64,000 nt of DNA from Halalkalibacter suaedae (GTDB lineage: Bacteria; Bacillota; Bacilli; Bacillales; Bacillaceae_D), in the NCBI RefSeq assembly GCF_017939705.1, contig NZ_JAGKSQ010000003.1:434001-498000 (forward strand), given 5' to 3'. Position 1 is the first letter of the stretch. Each line of letters starts with the position of its first letter. The position numbers and the translations under genes were made by a program. Below are positions 36,256-45,183 of this stretch, piece by piece. The notes beneath the pieces are model-generated. The model was not told the DNA's origin and did not search any database. It was given only the letters and a program-made list of their open reading frames with translations.

Positions 36256-36995
36256 ACGCGTTCTTCCTTTGTCATTTCGATATAGATGTCGTCAAGTGTC
36301 GCATTAGCCATATTAAGCTTTGCTCGCATCTCGGCTAAGGTCCCTTCTAATACGATCTTACCTTCATGTAAAATAATAAAGCGATCACAATGTCTTTCTG
36401 CAGTTGCTAGGATATGTGTAGACATAAGTACTGCCGCACCACTTTTCTTCATTTTCTCAAGTAAATTAAGAAAAGACTGAATACCAATCGGATCAAGTCC
36501 GACAATAGGTTCATCAACTATGTAGAGAGGTGGTTCTACTAAAAAAGCACTCATAATCATAACCTTTTGTCGCATTCCTTTTGAAAAGTGACTAGGAAAC
36601 CACCGTTTCATCTTTTGCATTCTAAATTCAGTTAATAGCACATCTGCTCGTTTCTCGAATGTATCGATATCAATACCATAAGCAAGTGCTGTTAGCTCTA
36701 AATGTTCCCACAATGTTAATTCATCGTATAGTATTGGTGTTTCTGGAATATAAGCAAATGATCGTCGATATGTATGTAAGTCATCCTGCAATGTTATATC
36801 ATTAATCCGTACTTGACCTTTTTCTGGTTGTAATAAACCAAGAACATGCTTAATTGTTGTACTTTTCCCTGCACCGTTTAGGCCAATTAACCCTACTATC
36901 TCCGCCTTATTAACAGAGAAGTTCACACTATGTAGAACAGGCTTTTTCGGTTGATAACCACCGGTCAGCTCTTCAATACTTAATACTTTTGTCAT
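36252..36995 (-). CDS. ecsA: ABC transporter ATP-binding protein EcsA
   Basis: A 247-residue ATPase. Walker A is GLNGAGKSTTIKH, the Q-loop is AYIPETP, the signature region is SKGMRQKVMIM (in place of LSGGQ), Walker B is LYIVDEPIVGLDP and the switch His is in STHILATAERH. The family is known for this relaxed signature. It starts at ATG 36995 after AGAAGGAG. First gene of ecsABC and divergent from hit. Confidence 0.94.
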   Translation of the reverse strand: MTKVLSIEELTGGYQPKKPVLHSVNFSVNKAEIVGLIGLNGAGKSTTIKHVLGLLQPEKGQVRINDITLQDDLHTYRRSFAYIPETPILYDELTLWEHLELTALAYGIDIDTFEKRADVLLTEFRMQKMKRWFPSHFSKGMRQKVMIMSAFLVEPPLYIVDEPIVGLDPIGIQSFLNLLEKMKKSGAAVLMSTHILATAERHCDRFIILHEGKIVLEGTLAEMRAKLNMANATLDDIYIEMTKEERV

Positions 36996-37126
36996 TTTAT
37001 TTTACAACTCCTTCTTTTGTTTATCTTACCAAAAAGTTCGGCTATTTCTCTACTCTCCCGACAAAGCCTATCTATGTTCGACAGAAAAAGCCGTTTTGTT
37101 GCAAACAACAGAAAACGGCTTTTCAT
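36992..37126 (-). CDS. Possible 44-residue ORF overlapping the ecsA start (ATGA)
   Basis: Open frame from ATG 37126 to a TGA that overlaps the ecsA ATG. It begins MKSRFLLFATKRLFLS and ends KRRSCKIK, and is very basic. The ribosome site is poor (GAAGGG only 3 bases from ATG), and the start lies in the arm of the hairpin at 37084-37124. The ATGA overlap suggests possible coupling with ecsA, but chance is a fair alternative. Confidence 0.25.
   Translation of the reverse strand: MKSRFLLFATKRLFLSNIDRLCRESREIAELFGKINKRRSCKIK
37084..37124. terminator. Terminator-like hairpin in the ecsA/hit divergent gap
   Basis: AAAAAGCCGTTTT / GAAAACGGCTTTT with a loop around GTTGCAAACAAC and T-runs on both strands. 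Because the flanking genes diverge, no ordinary gene end needs it. It may be a leader attenuator of ecsA or the end of a small RNA. Confidence 0.7.
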
Positions 37127-37247
37127 ATACCCTTCAATTCTTCATTCAAATGTTAGCTCGTTATTCTTTCAAAATTGCACGTCAATAAAGTCAGTATATC
37201 ATGTTAATCCTTGCACGGAATCAACGATCTTGTGAATTCCCAACAAC

Positions 37248-37276
37248 TTGCATCTCCATTATTTACTCGGTATAGT
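37248..37276 (+). promoter_or_regulatory. Sigma-A promoter of hit
   Basis: TTGCAT, a 17-base spacer and TATAGT, 41 bases before the hit ATG. Confidence 0.7.
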
Positions 37277-37316
37277 GAGGGAAGAAAAATATGGGAAAAG
37301 AAAGGATGATTTCATT

Positions 37317-37751
37317 ATGGTACATGATTCAAATTGTATTTTCTGTAAAATTATCAAAGAGGAAATTCCATCAGCAAAGGTTTACGAAGACGACCACGTT
37401 CTTGCCTTCCTCGATATTAGTCAAGTAACAAAAGGTCATACGCTAGTCATTCCTAAAAATCATCATAAAGACATTTTTGAGTTACCGTCATTAGAGACAA
37501 GTCAACTATTTTCAGTCGTACCCAAGATCGCAAAAGGGCTTAAGAAGGCTTATCAGCCAATTGGATTGAACATGGTTAATAACAATGGTGAAGATGCCGG
37601 ACAAACGGTCTTCCATTATCATATCCATTTAATACCAAGGTACGGAAAAGGAGACGGTTACGGAGCTGTTTGGAAAGAGCACGGTTCTGACTATACCCAA
37701 GAAGAATTACAAGAGTCAGCAAAGGCTATTTCATCATTTATTAAAGATTAA
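37317..37751 (+). CDS. hit: HIT family nucleotide-binding protein
   Basis: A 144-residue histidine-triad protein. The active site HYHIHLIP (H-x-H-x-H) is at about residues 98-105. The N-terminal NCIFCKIIKEEIPSAKVYEDD, with a CxxC-like pair, is typical. HinT-type enzymes hydrolyse adenosine phosphoramidates. The start is ATG 37317 after GAAAGGATG; the frame continues upstream without a ribosome site. The place between ecs and serC matches B. subtilis. Confidence 0.93.
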   Translation: MVHDSNCIFCKIIKEEIPSAKVYEDDHVLAFLDISQVTKGHTLVIPKNHHKDIFELPSLETSQLFSVVPKIAKGLKKAYQPIGLNMVNNNGEDAGQTVFHYHIHLIPRYGKGDGYGAVWKEHGSDYTQEELQESAKAISSFIKD

Positions 37752-37891
37752 AAACAGCTACCATTCCAAAAAAATAAAACTTTCTGAAAAAACAAAAAAA
37801 CAACGGCAATTATCTTCTAATTTATGGTACGATATTCTCATTAAAAATTGCCCTCTGATGAGTTATAGAGAGAAAAAGGAGACGAGAGACT

Positions 37892-38968
37892 ATGAAAGCT
37901 GTTTATAATTTTAATGCTGGACCTTCTGCTTTACCAAAAATTGCACTTGAACGAGCACAAGAGGAATTTTTGAACTTTGCTAATACTGGCATGTCTGTAA
38001 TGGAATTAAGTCATCGAAGCAAGGAATATGAGGCTGTTCACCAAGAGGCGATTGATAGTCTGAAGGAATTACTAAAGATTCCAGATAACTATAAAGTCCT
38101 TTTCCTACAAGGAGGAGCTAGTCTTCAGTTTTCGATGATTCCTATTCAATTTCTTAAAGAGAACAAGGTTGGAAATTATCTTTTAACTGGGTCTTGGTCT
38201 GAGAAAGCATTAAAAGAAGCTAAGTTAATCGGGGAAACAACCATTGGTGGCTCAACAAAAGAAAATGGCTACCGTTCGATTCCTGATCTATCATCACTTC
38301 AGATGAATGAGCATGATGCCTATGTCCATTTAACATCGAATAATACCATTTACGGAACACAATGGTCCCACTTTCCTGACATCTCACACGCACCTTTAAT
38401 TGCTGATATGTCAAGTGATATTCTCTGTCGCCCAATCGACGTTGAGCAATTTGGGATCATCTATGCTGGTGCTCAAAAGAATCTAGGGCCTTCTGGAGTA
38501 ACAGTCGTCATCATTAGAGAAGATTTACTTAATGAAGACGTCTCACATGTACCAACAATGCTTAAATACCAAACACATGCAGAATCTAATTCTCTATATC
38601 ATACGCCTCCGACATTTTCTATCTATATGCTTAACCAAGTATTAAGATGGGTAAAGGAACAAGGTGGGGTTAACGCAATTGAAAAGCAGAATATCGAAAA
38701 GGCAAAACTAATCTATGACGCAATCGATGAAAGTAACGGCTTCTATACCGGACATGCTGATAAGGAAGCTCGTTCTTTAATGAACATTACGTTCAATCTA
38801 CCGACTGAAGAAGACAATAAGAAATTCCTTGCACAAGCGAAGGAATTTGGCTTCGTCGGATTGAATGGTCATCGCTCTGTTGGCGGATGTCGTGCATCTA
38901 CTTATAATGCCGTACCCGTTGAAGCTTGTTTACAACTTCGTGAATTTATGAATGCTTATCGAAAGTAA
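37892..38968 (+). CDS. serC: Phosphoserine aminotransferase SerC
   Basis: Makes 3-phosphoserine from phosphohydroxypyruvate and glutamate, and serves a parallel reaction in pyridoxal phosphate synthesis in some bacteria. It has 358 residues. It begins YNFNAGPSALPKIALERAQEE. The PLP-binding lysine is in GAQKNLGPSG, and GLNGHRSVGGCRASTYNAV closes the family pattern. It is behind AAAAGGAG and transcribed alone, with its own terminator. Confidence 0.97.
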   Translation: MKAVYNFNAGPSALPKIALERAQEEFLNFANTGMSVMELSHRSKEYEAVHQEAIDSLKELLKIPDNYKVLFLQGGASLQFSMIPIQFLKENKVGNYLLTGSWSEKALKEAKLIGETTIGGSTKENGYRSIPDLSSLQMNEHDAYVHLTSNNTIYGTQWSHFPDISHAPLIADMSSDILCRPIDVEQFGIIYAGAQKNLGPSGVTVVIIREDLLNEDVSHVPTMLKYQTHAESNSLYHTPPTFSIYMLNQVLRWVKEQGGVNAIEKQNIEKAKLIYDAIDESNGFYTGHADKEARSLMNITFNLPTEEDNKKFLAQAKEFGFVGLNGHRSVGGCRASTYNAVPVEACLQLREFMNAYRK

Positions 38969-38974
38969 GTCATT

Positions 38975-39008
38975 AAGTGGTTAGGACTTTAGCTCCTAAC
39001 CACTTTTA
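38975..39008. terminator. Bidirectional terminator after serC
   Basis: AAGTGGTTAGGA/TCCTAACCACTT, then TTATG. It serves serC and the convergent small gene. Confidence 0.8.
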
Positions 39009-39197
39009 TGAATAAATGATAAGAACAGCTGCACATGAACCACTAGCGACTAAAATAGCCAAAAACAGCAAGGATATACGATAAAAAGGATCGTTAAGCT
39101 CTTTCCTTCTTTCTTTAATTAAACGAGACGCAACATAAATCAAACCATACGTCGTTAACAAGCAAATAGAAATCAAGAATAAAATGAGCGCCTCCAT
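39006..39197 (-). CDS. Small two-helix membrane protein, unknown
   Basis: 63 residues with two hydrophobic helices (about 4-25 and 40-62) and a basic loop KERRKELNDP between them. Its start follows GGGGGGAAGCTGA on the minus strand. It is convergent with serC and divergent from yhaH. I do not recognise the family. Confidence 0.6.
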   Translation of the reverse strand: MEALILFLISICLLTTYGLIYVASRLIKERRKELNDPFYRISLLFLAILVASGSCAAVLIIYS

Positions 39198-39272
39198 TCA
39201 GCTTCCCCCCTTATCCTTAATCTATATGGTTTACTAAGGAAATATAGAACAATAATGAAAGGATGGTTCAAC

Positions 39273-39617
39273 ATGAAAAAATCCCTAGTTACAGGATTCA
39301 TTACTGGCTCAATTATTTCTGGTGCACTTACTTTATTAACAACACCTACCTCCGGAAAAGACATTCAATATCGCTTTCGTAAAAATATGACTAATCTTAG
39401 TCAATTAATCGACCAATTCCATCAATCAACATTGACTACGTCAGATCAATTTAAAGCAACACTAACTGTTAGCAAGGATCAATTTAAAGCTGTCGGAAAG
39501 GAAACTAGTCAATCCATTCATAAATGGAAGCAAGATATTGAACCAAACCTTTCTCAACTCAAAGCTGATTTGAACGCACTTCAAGAAAACATTGAAAAAT
39601 CAAAGGATGCATTATAA
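39273..39617 (+). CDS. yhaH: YhaH, YtxH-domain protein
   Basis: A 114-residue protein. The N-terminal hydrophobic segment with glycines (LVTGFITGSIISGALTLL) is followed by TTPTSGKDIQYRFRKN, the YtxH signature, and a long amphipathic helix. It starts at ATG 39273 after GAAAGGATGG. Such proteins are often stress or sporulation associated, without a known reaction. It lies between serC and hpr, near its B. subtilis place. Confidence 0.85.
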   Translation: MKKSLVTGFITGSIISGALTLLTTPTSGKDIQYRFRKNMTNLSQLIDQFHQSTLTTSDQFKATLTVSKDQFKAVGKETSQSIHKWKQDIEPNLSQLKADLNALQENIEKSKDAL

Positions 39618-39771
39618 AAAAATAAATATTCTAAAATTTTAAAATATGGGCATTTTTCTCTTTCCTTTTTACTGTTTTCTTGTCATAATATAGAAGAGAA
39701 AAAATATTCGAAAATAATATTTCATTTAAGTACGAATAAGAAAGAGAGAACGTATCGATAGGGGGAGAAAA

Positions 39772-40362
39772 ATGGATCAGCCTTTAAACTCTTTAAAACA
39801 ATCTGTAATGTTCAGCCATAAAGTAGCGCAATTAAGTAAGGCCTTGTGGAAATCAGTTGAAAAAGATTGGCAAACCTGGATTAAACCTTTTGACTTAAAC
39901 ATTAACGAACATCATATCCTTTGGATTGCCTATCACTTAGACGGAGCTTCAATTTCAGATATTGCTAAATATGGAGTGATGCATGTTTCAACAGCGTTTA
40001 ACTTTTCAAAAAAGCTCGAAGATAGAGGTCTTCTTCTATTTTCAAAAAAGGAAAATGACAAACGAAACACGTATGTGAAATTGACAGCTGACGGAGAATC
40101 GTTATTCCTACAAACGCTTGAAGCCTACCACCCTGATACATATGGTGTTTTCAAGGGGGCTCTCCCTATCAAAGATCTCTACGGGAAATTCCCAGAGTTC
40201 TCAGAAATCACCAGTATGCTTCGTCATATTTATGGCTCAGATTTTATTGATATGTTTGAAGAAACTCTTTTAAAATTTGACGATGATTTCCAAGAAGAAA
40301 ATGGACAGCTGAAGAAGCTTCAGTCTATTCCGAAAGAAGACTATTCAAGTGAAGGAGCCTAG
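39772..40362 (+). CDS. hpr: Transition-state regulator Hpr (ScoC), MarR family
   Basis: A 196-residue MarR-type repressor of protease and sporulation genes. The winged helix covers about residues 45-110 ([40 protein letters not shown] then the wing [19 protein letters not shown]). A longer C-terminal helical part is family-specific. The start follows GGGGGAGAA. Near prsA and yhaH, as in B. subtilis. Confidence 0.94.
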   Translation: MDQPLNSLKQSVMFSHKVAQLSKALWKSVEKDWQTWIKPFDLNINEHHILWIAYHLDGASISDIAKYGVMHVSTAFNFSKKLEDRGLLLFSKKENDKRNTYVKLTADGESLFLQTLEAYHPDTYGVFKGALPIKDLYGKFPEFSEITSMLRHIYGSDFIDMFEETLLKFDDDFQEENGQLKKLQSIPKEDYSSEGA

Positions 40363-40382
40363 GTAAACTAGGCTCTTTTTTA
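40355..40382 (+). terminator. Intrinsic terminator of hpr
   Basis: GAGCCTAG-GTAAA-CTAGGCTC followed by TTTTTTA; the hpr stop codon TAG is inside the 5' arm. Confidence 0.9.
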
Positions 40383-40541
40383 TTTTTATTTTCGTAAGGA
40401 AACTGTCAAAACCCTTTTTAGAATACAAATTTTTAGGTTGTCAAGAATTTTACTATTTATCGAATCATTTTATTTTTGTAAAACCTATTGCATTCTTCTC
40501 AAAATGAGAGTAAATTTATCAATTGTTGAGGAGGTGCCGTC

Positions 40542-41081
40542 ATGAATTGTTGGAAAACAATCAGAATTTCACGTGACTACGGAACATTGCGCCTAATAAT
40601 TTATTCTGGCTGTACAATATTATTTTCATTTCTTTTTTATTACCTAGTCATTAGCAGTATTATTAAAACACCGAAATTAATTGAAATTAGCTTTCACTCT
40701 ATTTTGCTTAGTATTATTTTATTAGTTTTTTCTCATAAACTACTTCACCTGCTTCCACTATGGATCTGTGGAAAAAAGGCAATTTTAAAAATAGACCGGA
40801 GTTATTTCTTCCCATTACTAACAATTAAAATAAAGGGACCATTATCCAAAAGCCTTTATCTAGCTACATTATTTATGCCTGGACTTATCATTACCTCGGC
40901 TAGTGCATTGGCTTCAACAATGTATCCAATGTATATTGCCTATATTTCAATTTTAACTTCAATTCATTTTGGCTTGGTCTTTTTTGATATTGTCTATATT
41001 TCTTATATACTTAAAGCACCGAAACGATGTTTAGTTGAAAAGCATTCAGAAGGCTTTAACATCCTTCTAAGAAAAATATAA
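40542..41081 (+). CDS. DUF3267-like membrane protein
   Basis: A 179-residue protein with four hydrophobic segments. After the second comes HKLLHLLP, a possible degenerate zinc motif (H-x3-H) of the DUF3267 'putative zincin peptidase' group. A typical HExxH glutamate is missing, so peptidase activity is doubtful. It starts after TGAGGAGGTG. The place next to hpr suggests a housekeeping role in transition-phase cells. Confidence 0.65.
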   Translation: MNCWKTIRISRDYGTLRLIIYSGCTILFSFLFYYLVISSIIKTPKLIEISFHSILLSIILLVFSHKLLHLLPLWICGKKAILKIDRSYFFPLLTIKIKGPLSKSLYLATLFMPGLIITSASALASTMYPMYIAYISILTSIHFGLVFFDIVYISYILKAPKRCLVEKHSEGFNILLRKI

Positions 41082-41087
41082 CAGACG

Positions 41088-41123
41088 AAAGGTCCAAGAC
41101 ATGAATCTGTCTTGGACCTTTTA
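41088..41123. terminator. Bidirectional terminator, DUF3267 gene / ypmS
   Basis: AAAGGTCCAAGACA-TGAATC-TGTCTTGGACCTTTT between convergent genes. Confidence 0.9.
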
Positions 41124-41714
41124 TTATTCAAGAATCATTTCTAATTCAATAACATCATTCTCAAGATCAAATGTTTGGAAACGAACAAACATTGTATCCT
41201 TCTCATTTATTTGAATATCAGTGACCCTTATAATTACCGCTTCTTCAGAAGGCAGAATCTCAATCCAATCTTCAAGACTTAAATACTCGTTCATAATCAT
41301 CAATACTCTGTCAACGGGCAGCTGAAGAAAGCCTAACGTAAATGACTGAACAGAAAGTAATAAGTCACCATTTTGTTCAACTTCAGGGTTGAAATTAATT
41401 GTGACGGGAATATTTTGTCCGAGAATGGAAAAGGTTGAACGGAACTGGACGTCTTCTTCCATGAGCTCAACCATATAAGGCACCTCACTTGGAGCTTGCT
41501 CAATCCTACTAGCAATTAACTGATTTAGCTTGTCTTTATCTGTTTGAATGAGAAATGATGCCTCTTTCTCTATTGGTTCCCTAGAAATAAAGGACTCCTC
41601 TTCTACATTTGGAAGAAAATTTCTAACAAGAAGAAAAATAAGAACCAGTAACAATACAATGAATGAAACTAAACTAAAAAAGGCAATCTTCCACTTATTT
41701 TGTTTACTCTTCAT
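41124..41714 (-). CDS. ypmS: YpmS-like DUF2140 protein
   Basis: A 196-residue protein with one N-terminal membrane helix (about 9-32) and an external domain matching YpmS. It includes FLIQTDKDKLNQLI, the VQFRSTFSILGQNIPVTINF strand pair, QSFTLGFLQLPVDRVL and the acidic end DLENDVIELEMILE. Starts after AGAGGTGTAAA. Function unknown. Confidence 0.82.
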   Translation of the reverse strand: MKSKQNKWKIAFFSLVSFIVLLLVLIFLLVRNFLPNVEEESFISREPIEKEASFLIQTDKDKLNQLIASRIEQAPSEVPYMVELMEEDVQFRSTFSILGQNIPVTINFNPEVEQNGDLLLSVQSFTLGFLQLPVDRVLMIMNEYLSLEDWIEILPSEEAVIIRVTDIQINEKDTMFVRFQTFDLENDVIELEMILE

Positions 41715-41851
41715 TTTACACCTCTATTCCATTACAAACTATTTTAATTGGAAAGGGACAATTTAACAAACAAAACATTGAGCATAGTTCTATCTTTTTT
41801 TGTTAAATTTTGATAAAGTTTAACTATCATTGCTCGTCAGGAGGCAAGTGC

Positions 41852-42031
41852 ATGGTCTTCTTCACCATATTATTTGCGATATTTATATTGTATGTTATTA
41901 ATTCGATGACGGATGCACTCTGTAATAAGCGTGATATCCCGTCGGATAAACAACCAAAGCTTTTTAGAACGATTAACATTCTAATTACGATCTTACTTAC
42001 ATCCACTTATGTAAAAATTCTTTTTACATAA
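41852..42031 (+). CDS. Small membrane protein, unknown
   Basis: 59 residues with two hydrophobic helices (about 2-18 and 40-57) around a charged middle (NKRDIPSDKQPK). ATG 41852 is chosen because CAGGAGG lies 7 bases before it. The next feature is repeat G, whose T-rich end probably terminates it. Not recognised. Confidence 0.6.
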   Translation: MVFFTILFAIFILYVINSMTDALCNKRDIPSDKQPKLFRTINILITILLTSTYVKILFT

Positions 42032-42036
42032 TAAAA

Positions 42037-42281
42037 GAGGCTGGGACATAACTAAAGTGACTAACTGAAATACCGAACAAGGCAATTGCGTAGCGGATGA
42101 AATATACGTAGACTCCTGCGGGATGATAAAGCCAAAGGTGAGACCCCCGAGTAGCAAGCACGAGGAGGCTCACCGGCTTCCCGCGGAAAGCGAAGTATAT
42201 TTCAGGAGCGGTTTATGTCCGCTAACTATCATTGTTCGGATTTTCTATTAGTTAAATCACTTTTGTCCCAGCCTTTTTTTT
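42037..42281 (+). repeat. Complete type II palindromic repeat G (MITE-like)
   Basis: Best-preserved type II unit, about 245 bases. The left end AGGCTGGGACA...AAAGTGA..TAACT...CCGAACAA is matched in inverted form by the right end TTGTTCGG...AGTTA..TCACTTT..TGTCCCAGCCT. Inside are further palindromic pairs: AGCGGAT/GTCCGCT, GAAATATAC/GTATATTTC, TCCTGCGGGA/TCCCGCGGAA and GGTGAG/CTCACC. It ends in T8, so its RNA would also terminate transcription between the small gene and the YjcZ-like genes. Confidence 0.88.
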
Positions 42282-42294
42282 CAAGTACAGTGCG

Positions 42295-42378
42295 TTACAT
42301 CCAAGTTGCCCCGATAATTACTAAAAGGATAAATAACACAACTAACAAAGCGAAACCATTTGAATACGTGTGAGACAT
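42295..42378 (-). CDS. YjcZ-type sporulation microprotein 1
   Basis: 27 residues, MSHTYSNGFALLVVLFILL then VIIGATWM. This is the N-terminal polar cap plus single membrane helix of the YjcZ/SscA-like sporulation family, which ends in a short G-A-x-W tail. The ribosome site GGGAGGTAACTATT precedes ATG 42378. It is paired with a near copy 180 bases away. Confidence 0.8.
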   Translation of the reverse strand: MSHTYSNGFALLVVLFILLVIIGATWM

Positions 42379-42472
42379 AATAGTTACCTCCCTTTATTGA
42401 TGCCAAGGAAAAAGACGGTGTTCGTCTCTTCCCTTGGCTTCTTATCATTAAGAAATGTTGATCAGCTATCCA

Positions 42473-42559
42473 TTATAGCCACGCAGCACCTACAATGACT
42501 AATAAAATGAACAACACAACAATTAACGAAAATCCACCACCGTGAAATGTGTGAGACAT
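42473..42559 (-). CDS. YjcZ-type sporulation microprotein 2
   Basis: 28 residues, MSHTFHGGGFSLIVVLFILL then VIVGAAWL. The GGGF box and hydrophobic helix are classic YjcZ-family features. AGGAGGTGTTCTT precedes ATG 42559. It is probably a tandem duplicate of the 42295-42378 gene; family members are made in the mother cell or forespore late in sporulation. Confidence 0.83.
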   Translation of the reverse strand: MSHTFHGGGFSLIVVLFILLVIVGAAWL

Positions 42560-42737
42560 AAGAACACCTCCTCTTACAATTGTTAAGATATCCTATGCGT
42601 TTTTACTAGTTACGTTCTAGGCAAATCCCCAGTTCTTTGTGATATATACAAAATTTGTGAAAGACTTTCTCTCATTATTAAAAATGTGGTATAGTAATCA
42701 AGGTAAACATGAGCTAGATAGCTGAGGAGTGAACTAA

Positions 42738-43739
42738 ATGAAAAAACGTATGATAGCTGCAATTGGTTTAGCTTGTCTAACTGCACTTGCTGCATGTAAC
42801 AATGAAGATGGAGCAAAAGACGACACTGAAGTAATTGCAACTGTAAATGGGACAAGCATAACAGAAGCCGAATTTGTTGAAGAATTAAAAGCTCAAGGAG
42901 GAAGTAACATACTCAGTAATATGGTTCAACGTCGCGTTTTAGATGAGGCGATTGAAACTGTAGAAATTTCTGAAGAAGAAATTGAAGCTGAACTAGAAGT
43001 TTTCCGAACTGAGTTTCAGACTAATTTCGGTACTGAAAATGATGAGGATATTTTAGAAGTACTTAAAACAGAATACCAATTAGAGTTTGAATCAATGGAT
43101 GAATTTGTTGACGAATACGTTCTTCCTCCATTAGCGCTAAAGAAATTAGGCTCTGAAGGTGTAGAAGTAACCGATGAAAATGTTCAAACATACTATGATG
43201 AAAATACGGACGAGTTTATTGAATTAGAAGCTAGTCACATTCTTGTAGAGGACGAAGCAGCTGCACAAGCTGTCTTAGACCGACTTGAAGCAGGAGAAGA
43301 CTTTGCTGCACTAGCAGAAGAACTTTCAACAGACCCTGGATCTGCAGCCAATGGAGGCGATCTTGGTGCATTTAAAAAAGGTGCTATGGTCGAACCATTC
43401 TTTAACGCAGCAGTAGCTTTAGAAGTTGGTGAAATCAGTGAACCTGTTGAATCTCAATACGGATTTCACGTTATTAAGTTAAACAAGCGTACTGAACAAG
43501 CTTTCGAAGATGTTCAAGAAGAAATTAGAGAGAAGCTTGTTCAAGAACAATCAAAAACTCAAGAACAAATTCTTGCTGAGTTAATGAAAGAAGCAGATAT
43601 TGAAATTAAAGATGAACAATTCTCTGATCTATTCAAAACAGAAACACCTGCCGCTGAAGGTGAAACACCAGCGACTGAGGGTGACGCTCCAGCGACTGAA
43701 ACGGAGACGGAGACCGAAGTTGAAACGGAAAATGAATAA
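42738..43739 (+). CDS. prsA: Extracytoplasmic foldase PrsA
   Basis: Lipoprotein peptidyl-prolyl isomerase that folds secreted proteins outside the membrane. Signal peptide with lipobox LAAC (Cys about 20). The parvulin domain (about 150-245) has ASHILVEDEAAAQAVLDRL, STDPGSAANGGDLGAFKKG and VESQYGFHVIKL. The N- and C-terminal chaperone parts flank it. An unusual acidic Thr/Glu/Pro-rich tail (ATETETETEVETENE) ends the 333-residue chain. Same neighbourhood as in B. subtilis. Confidence 0.96.
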   Translation: MKKRMIAAIGLACLTALAACNNEDGAKDDTEVIATVNGTSITEAEFVEELKAQGGSNILSNMVQRRVLDEAIETVEISEEEIEAELEVFRTEFQTNFGTENDEDILEVLKTEYQLEFESMDEFVDEYVLPPLALKKLGSEGVEVTDENVQTYYDENTDEFIELEASHILVEDEAAAQAVLDRLEAGEDFAALAEELSTDPGSAANGGDLGAFKKGAMVEPFFNAAVALEVGEISEPVESQYGFHVIKLNKRTEQAFEDVQEEIREKLVQEQSKTQEQILAELMKEADIEIKDEQFSDLFKTETPAAEGETPATEGDAPATETETETEVETENE

Positions 43740-43741
43740 CC

Positions 43742-43776
43742 AAAAAAAAGAAGCCTAACCAAAGGCTTCTTTTTTG
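43742..43776. terminator. Bidirectional terminator, prsA / yhaL
   Basis: AAAAAGAAGCCT-AACCAA-AGGCTTCTTTTTT between convergent prsA and yhaL. Confidence 0.9.
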
Positions 43777-44055
43777 TTAGCTTCGTTCAACATGTCTTTG
43801 TTGTCTTTCTTTCTCAAGACGTTCCATATACACATTTCCTTCTTGTTCGATCCACTCTTGCTCACTTTCATGGTCTTCAAGAGTATATTTGACTGCTAAA
43901 TAACCACTTGCGACAATTCCAGCAAGGACAAAGTAAACCCACCACGGACTTGAGATTAGTAGAGAGCCAAGAGAGGTTTGCGTCACAATAAATCCTAAAA
44001 CAAGAATCATTAATAATCCCAAAGCTAACTTTTTATTCTTATATCCACGTTTCAT
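43777..44055 (-). CDS. yhaL: YhaL-family sporulation membrane protein
   Basis: 92 residues with two hydrophobic helices (about 9-27 and 35-58). A charged C-terminal tail reads HESEQEWIEQEGNVYMERLEKERQQR, matching the YhaL family. It is between prsA and yhaM, exactly as in B. subtilis. The start ATG follows GGAGGGATATT. Role in sporulation is known only at the level of annotation. Confidence 0.83.
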   Translation of the reverse strand: MKRGYKNKKLALGLLMILVLGFIVTQTSLGSLLISSPWWVYFVLAGIVASGYLAVKYTLEDHESEQEWIEQEGNVYMERLEKERQQRHVERS

Positions 44056-44114
44056 AATATCCCTCCATGCTTGTTCTGATACTTAACTATATGTACAAGC
44101 ATCTCAAAATAGAA

Positions 44115-45074
44115 CTAAACATCTAAAGGAGGTTCATGAAAGCTCGGTTTGTAAAAACTCCTTTGATCCATTGCCATGATACGTTCTGAAAATTCACCAG
44201 GCTGAACTCGCTCCAATGCACGATCCATCATATTCATCTTTGCATCAATATTATCAATCATGTGTAACATCTCAGCTTCACGAATGACAGGTACTTTTGG
44301 ACTTCCCCATTCTCCCTTACCATGATGGCTAAGAATCAAATGCTGGAGCATCAGGACCTCTTCTCCTTCAATTTTCAACTCACTAGCTGCTGCTGTAAGT
44401 TCATTCACCATGATTGAGATATGGCCTAATAATTTCCCTTCTAATGTATACGATGTATCTATAGGACCAGATAGTTCTCGAACTTTCCCTAGATCATGAA
44501 GGATAACCCCAGCATAAAGTAAATCAGTATCTAATGAAGGATACAGTTCGCTTAAGCTTCTAGCAATCTTTAGCATGCTTACAACATGATAAGCTAAACC
44601 AGAGACAAATTCATGATGATTTTTTGTCGCAGCCGGTGATTCTAGAAAAGCCTTTTGATGTTTCTTTACTAAATGACGCGTAATTCGTTGAATATTTGCG
44701 TTTTCCATTTCAAAAATATAATGAGTTATCTCCTCAAGCATATCATCTGGAGATATTGGTGCTGAACGGATAAAATCAGCTACCTTCACTTGATCCATTG
44801 CTGTCGTTGGACGGATACTATTGATTTTCATTTGTAAACGCCCACGGTATTCAGATATCTCTCCTTGAAGATGGACAATGACTTGACTACAAAAAGCGAG
44901 CTCATCATCAGGAGAGCATCCCCAGAGCTTAGCCTCAATATCACCCGTATGATCACATAGGATTAATGTTAAAAAAGGCTTGCCATTACTTGCAACTCCT
45001 TTTGTCGCTGTTTTAATTAAGTAATACGTCTCAACACGATCTCCCACTTGTTGAAAACGAATGCCTTTTCCCAT
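44115..45074 (-). CDS. yhaM: 3'-5' exoribonuclease YhaM
   Basis: A 319-residue Mn-dependent exoribonuclease. The N-terminal OB fold (about 15-95; [31 protein letters not shown]) is followed by an HD domain with [46 protein letters not shown] and [17 protein letters not shown], whose His and Asp residues hold the metal. Begins [15 protein letters not shown]. Gene order prsA-yhaL-yhaM is conserved. Confidence 0.95.
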   Translation of the reverse strand: MGKGIRFQQVGDRVETYYLIKTATKGVASNGKPFLTLILCDHTGDIEAKLWGCSPDDELAFCSQVIVHLQGEISEYRGRLQMKINSIRPTTAMDQVKVADFIRSAPISPDDMLEEITHYIFEMENANIQRITRHLVKKHQKAFLESPAATKNHHEFVSGLAYHVVSMLKIARSLSELYPSLDTDLLYAGVILHDLGKVRELSGPIDTSYTLEGKLLGHISIMVNELTAAASELKIEGEEVLMLQHLILSHHGKGEWGSPKVPVIREAEMLHMIDNIDAKMNMMDRALERVQPGEFSERIMAMDQRSFYKPSFHEPPLDV

Positions 45075-45183
45075 TTTACCGCCACCTCACTATTAATCTA
45101 TCATTAATTATAACATAGGATCATTTTGAGAGAGTATCATTGCATCAGCAGAAAAAAGGCGTGCAACAGTTTTTAGACCATCG

